Source: Gemmatimonadales bacterium (GTDB taxonomy: Bacteria; Gemmatimonadota; Glassbacteria; GWA2-58-10). From it: 53,459 nucleotides of DNA. Of this stretch, positions 49,564 to 53,459 are shown piece after piece (within the stretch, counting starts at the first letter, position 1; every line of letters begins with the position of its first letter). The position numbers and the translations under genes are program-made. The stretch spans positions 1-53,459 of the forward strand of contig JAJRTS010000057.1 in the NCBI GenBank assembly GCA_024278175.1, in the 5' to 3' direction. The notes below the pieces were generated by a model, which was not told where the DNA came from, ran no database searches, and saw only the letters and a program-made list of their open reading frames with translations.

Positions 49564-49998
49564 GTTCTCTTCCGGACTCGCGTCCGGCAGCGTGTCGCAA
49601 AAACGCTCGCCAGCGGAATCCATTTTCTCAAGAGTTCGCCCAAAGGAATGAATCGGCTGCCCTTGACAACAAAACAACAATAAATCTGACTTCGCCGGCC
49701 GCCGGACGTTTTCTCCGGCGACCCGCCCTGCAACACAATCAAAGCCCTGCGCCACGGGAAAAGCAAAAGCCGTGCCCGTGCCCGCCGCTGTCCGGCCGCA
49801 ATCGTAGCGAAACCGCTCTCCACTGCTGTCCTGGTGCTTTGCGCACACAATAAACCGGGCTTGTCCGCTCTGAGTGAATTATACCCTATATGGGGCAGAG
49901 TGTTCAAGCCCCTCCTTATCAGGGGGGCGACAAAGGTTGACCGGGCCGTTGCTATCCGGCTAATTTATCAGCCTGACGATCAACCGGGAGGATGGGTT
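49564..49998. other. Intergenic region between divergent kinase and DUF481 genes
   Basis: No gene is supported. It must hold promoters for both directions. A short inverted repeat, GCCCCTCCTTATCAGGGGGGC, lies near 49907-49927. I see no clear sigma54 -24/-12 pair. Confidence 0.4.
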
Positions 49999-50907
49999 AT
50001 GCATTGGCGTAAATCGACTAGACTTGCAGCACTTACGGTACTCGCCGTACTTATTTCGGCAGCGCAGCCGCTGGCGGCTCAGTCCCGGCCTGACACCTCC
50101 TCCGTGCGGAGCAGGGCCACGGCCCTCAGGGACCATGCCGACTCGCTGAGCGCACGGGCCGACTCGCTGGACAAATCCGCCGGTGCTCTCAAGTCCAGTG
50201 CGGACAGCCTGCTGGCGGCAGCCGGGATGGTACGTCCGCCGAAGCCGGATCTCTGGCACGGCAGTTTCGGGCTGGGCTATACGCTCAACCGCGGCAACTC
50301 CGAACAAACCTCGCTGGTCACTACATTCGACAGCGGGCGCAAGGGGCAGAAAACCCGTTTCTTTTCGCACAGTTCGATAACCAGCATCAGCGGCGAGGGC
50401 AGGGAGAGGACCAACAAGGGCTCGTCCAAGAACAAGTTCGAACTGGAGCAGAACAGGCGTTTTTTTTACTTCGCCGCCCTGGACGCCTACTATAACCGCC
50501 AAGCCGGAATCGACCTTCGCCTCTCCCCCGGCGCCGGTATCGGTATCGCGGCCCTGTCCCGTAAGAAGCTGCGGCTCGATTTCAATTTCGGAGCCAACCC
50601 GGTCACCGAATTCCTTCGCGGCCAGCCCAACCGCACCAGGGGCCACTACCTGGCCAGCGAGGCGCTGGACGTGCAGCTCAACGGCCGGACCCGGCTGACC
50701 CAGAATTTGAGCTGGAAACCCCGGTTCGATAAGACCGAGGACTACCTGCTCAATTTCGGCATCACGCTGGCCAGCCAGCTCACCCGCAGTTTCGACCTCA
50801 ATATGACACTCGAGGGTAAATACGACAGCCGTCCGCCCGTGCGCACACCGGCGGTCAAGCGCCAGGACTGGATGTTTTATACATCGGTATCCTACAATCT
50901 GTGGTAA
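49999..50907 (+). CDS. DUF481 (YdiY-like) outer-membrane beta-barrel protein
   Basis: This 302-residue protein has a signal peptide (LAALTVLAVLISAAQPLAAQ). A predicted coiled coil follows (SRATALRDHADSLSARADSLDKSAGALKSSADSL, given here only as residues about 35-70). The C-terminal part is the DUF481 barrel: LWHGSFGLGYTLNRGNSEQTSL, strongly alternating strands, and a terminal aromatic (VSYNLW) typical of outer-membrane barrels. GGGAGGA precedes the ATG at 49999. Function is unknown, and DUF481 is often linked to salt or envelope stress. It is followed by its own terminator. Confidence 0.88.
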   Translation: MHWRKSTRLAALTVLAVLISAAQPLAAQSRPDTSSVRSRATALRDHADSLSARADSLDKSAGALKSSADSLLAAAGMVRPPKPDLWHGSFGLGYTLNRGNSEQTSLVTTFDSGRKGQKTRFFSHSSITSISGEGRERTNKGSSKNKFELEQNRRFFYFAALDAYYNRQAGIDLRLSPGAGIGIAALSRKKLRLDFNFGANPVTEFLRGQPNRTRGHYLASEALDVQLNGRTRLTQNLSWKPRFDKTEDYLLNFGITLASQLTRSFDLNMTLEGKYDSRPPVRTPAVKRQDWMFYTSVSYNLW

Positions 50908-50960
50908 AATTCCCCCCCGAGCCGGTAGAATCGGGTTGGTTTCGTGCCGGGGGGAGTTTT
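50906..50960 (+). terminator. Terminator after the DUF481 gene
   Basis: AAAATTCCCCCCCG pairs with CGGGGGGAGTTTT around a 28-nt loop that can form a smaller hairpin. The stem is closed by A/T-rich ends. Confidence 0.6.
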
Positions 50961-51007
50961 ATATTCAAACGTGATCTTTCGCCATTTTACCAGCGCTCGA
51001 TAAATGA

Positions 51008-53053
<2,046 letters not shown>

Positions 53054-53271
53054 ACGGCTGCGGGGAAACCCTGGCGGAAATAATCAGCCGTTGTATTCGA
53101 TTTCGACGACACCCTGCCACCAGACACCACCAGCGCGCGTTCGGCTGGCCGCTGAGCGCTCATTAACCCGCAACTGACCGGTTTACATCATGTTACACAT
53201 GTGCTACCCGATTGTCGATCTCGATTTCGCCGGCCCGCGGCGGGCTGTCCGCTATAACCACTGCTCTCGGG

Positions 53272-53459
53272 TCTGAAATAGACTCCTTGAGCGAAGATGT
53301 TTGGCATTCGTTTGGCGATAAAGACGAAGAAGCTGTTCAATTTTATTACCAACCTGCCAAATGGCCCAAACCTTACCGCTACATCGTGGTCAGAAAGCCG
53401 AAAGGCCAGGATTTATTTGGACCCCTCTATCGCTACCATGCCATCGTTACCAATCAGAG
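53272..53459 (+). pseudogene. Transposase-like fragment, runs off the window
   Basis: The frame from 53272 encodes FYYQPAKWPKPYRYIVVRKP, then GPLYRYHAIVTNQ, a pattern like the middle of IS1380-type transposases. No start codon or N-terminal part precedes it; upstream the same frame reads low-complexity sequence to a stop at 53164. It may be a truncated element or a partial one that continues beyond the window. Confidence 0.5.

Noticed and set aside
49662-49680. CCCTTGACAAC resembling the arm of the dispersed repeat
   Set aside because: Only 11 bp match with no other part of the element nearby.
53164-53250. Small frame starting near 53190 (28 codons)
   Set aside because: Too short, no ribosome binding site and no homology pattern; probably junction sequence beside the transposase fragment.

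Overview
The window looks like part of the chromosome of a GC-rich, Gram-negative-type, uncultured heterotrophic bacterium. Outer-membrane features include a DUF481 beta-barrel protein, several lipoboxes and many exported proteins. The mix of Tat-exported Gfo/Idh oxidoreductases, a sulfatase, FG-GAP, Asp-box, beta-helix and DUF4091 (GH123-like) proteins is what one meets in FCB/PVC-type lineages such as Latescibacterota, Glassbacteria or Planctomycetota. That placement is inference; no rRNA gene is present.

Layout. 0-3.1 kb: a Gfo/Idh oxidoreductase and a sulfatase (+). 3.2-6.8 kb: a minus-strand operon (MauG-type di-haem peroxidase, Tat-exported metallophosphoesterase, monohaem cytochrome c) beside a Fur/PerR regulator. 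7.0-7.6 kb: tRNA-Phe with promoter and terminator, then a cluster of DnaA-box-like sites. 7.6-12.3 kb: a second Gfo/Idh enzyme, an alpha/beta hydrolase, a class V aminotransferase and a rubrerythrin (-). 12.3-14.1 kb: a large exported amidase-like protein. 14.3-19.4 kb: a compact + operon with a BadF-type ATPase, a PP-loop/NFACT-R protein, mnmE and mnmG; two perfect parS centromere sites lie between mnmE and mnmG. 19.6-25.9 kb: a minus-strand series with queE, amrS, a small Cys protein, a SPOR lipoprotein, a 949-residue protein of eight divergent repeats that I do not recognise, and a DUF218 protein. 26-46.4 kb: an accessory region of exported carbohydrate-type proteins (TPR, two DUF4091, a GH-like protein, FG-GAP, beta-helix, M23-PKD, Asp-box propeller), ribulokinase and a third Gfo/Idh enzyme, with sixA and a GNAT enzyme among them. 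46.5-49.6 kb: a sigma54 two-component pair. 50-53 kb: DUF481 protein and ligA. The window ends in a transposase-like fragment.

Two themes stand out. First, parS sites and DnaA boxes suggest this is origin-proximal chromosome, although parAB, dnaA, dnaN and yidC are not in the window. Second, intergenic spaces carry several families of dispersed structured repeats: a roughly 200-bp element with GGTTGTCAAGGGC arms (two full copies and one internally deleted), a REP-like palindrome (two copies), a GGGGCGTTGAAATAAA box (at least five occurrences) and a roughly 250-bp two-hairpin element (two copies 12 kb apart, with a compensatory base-pair change).
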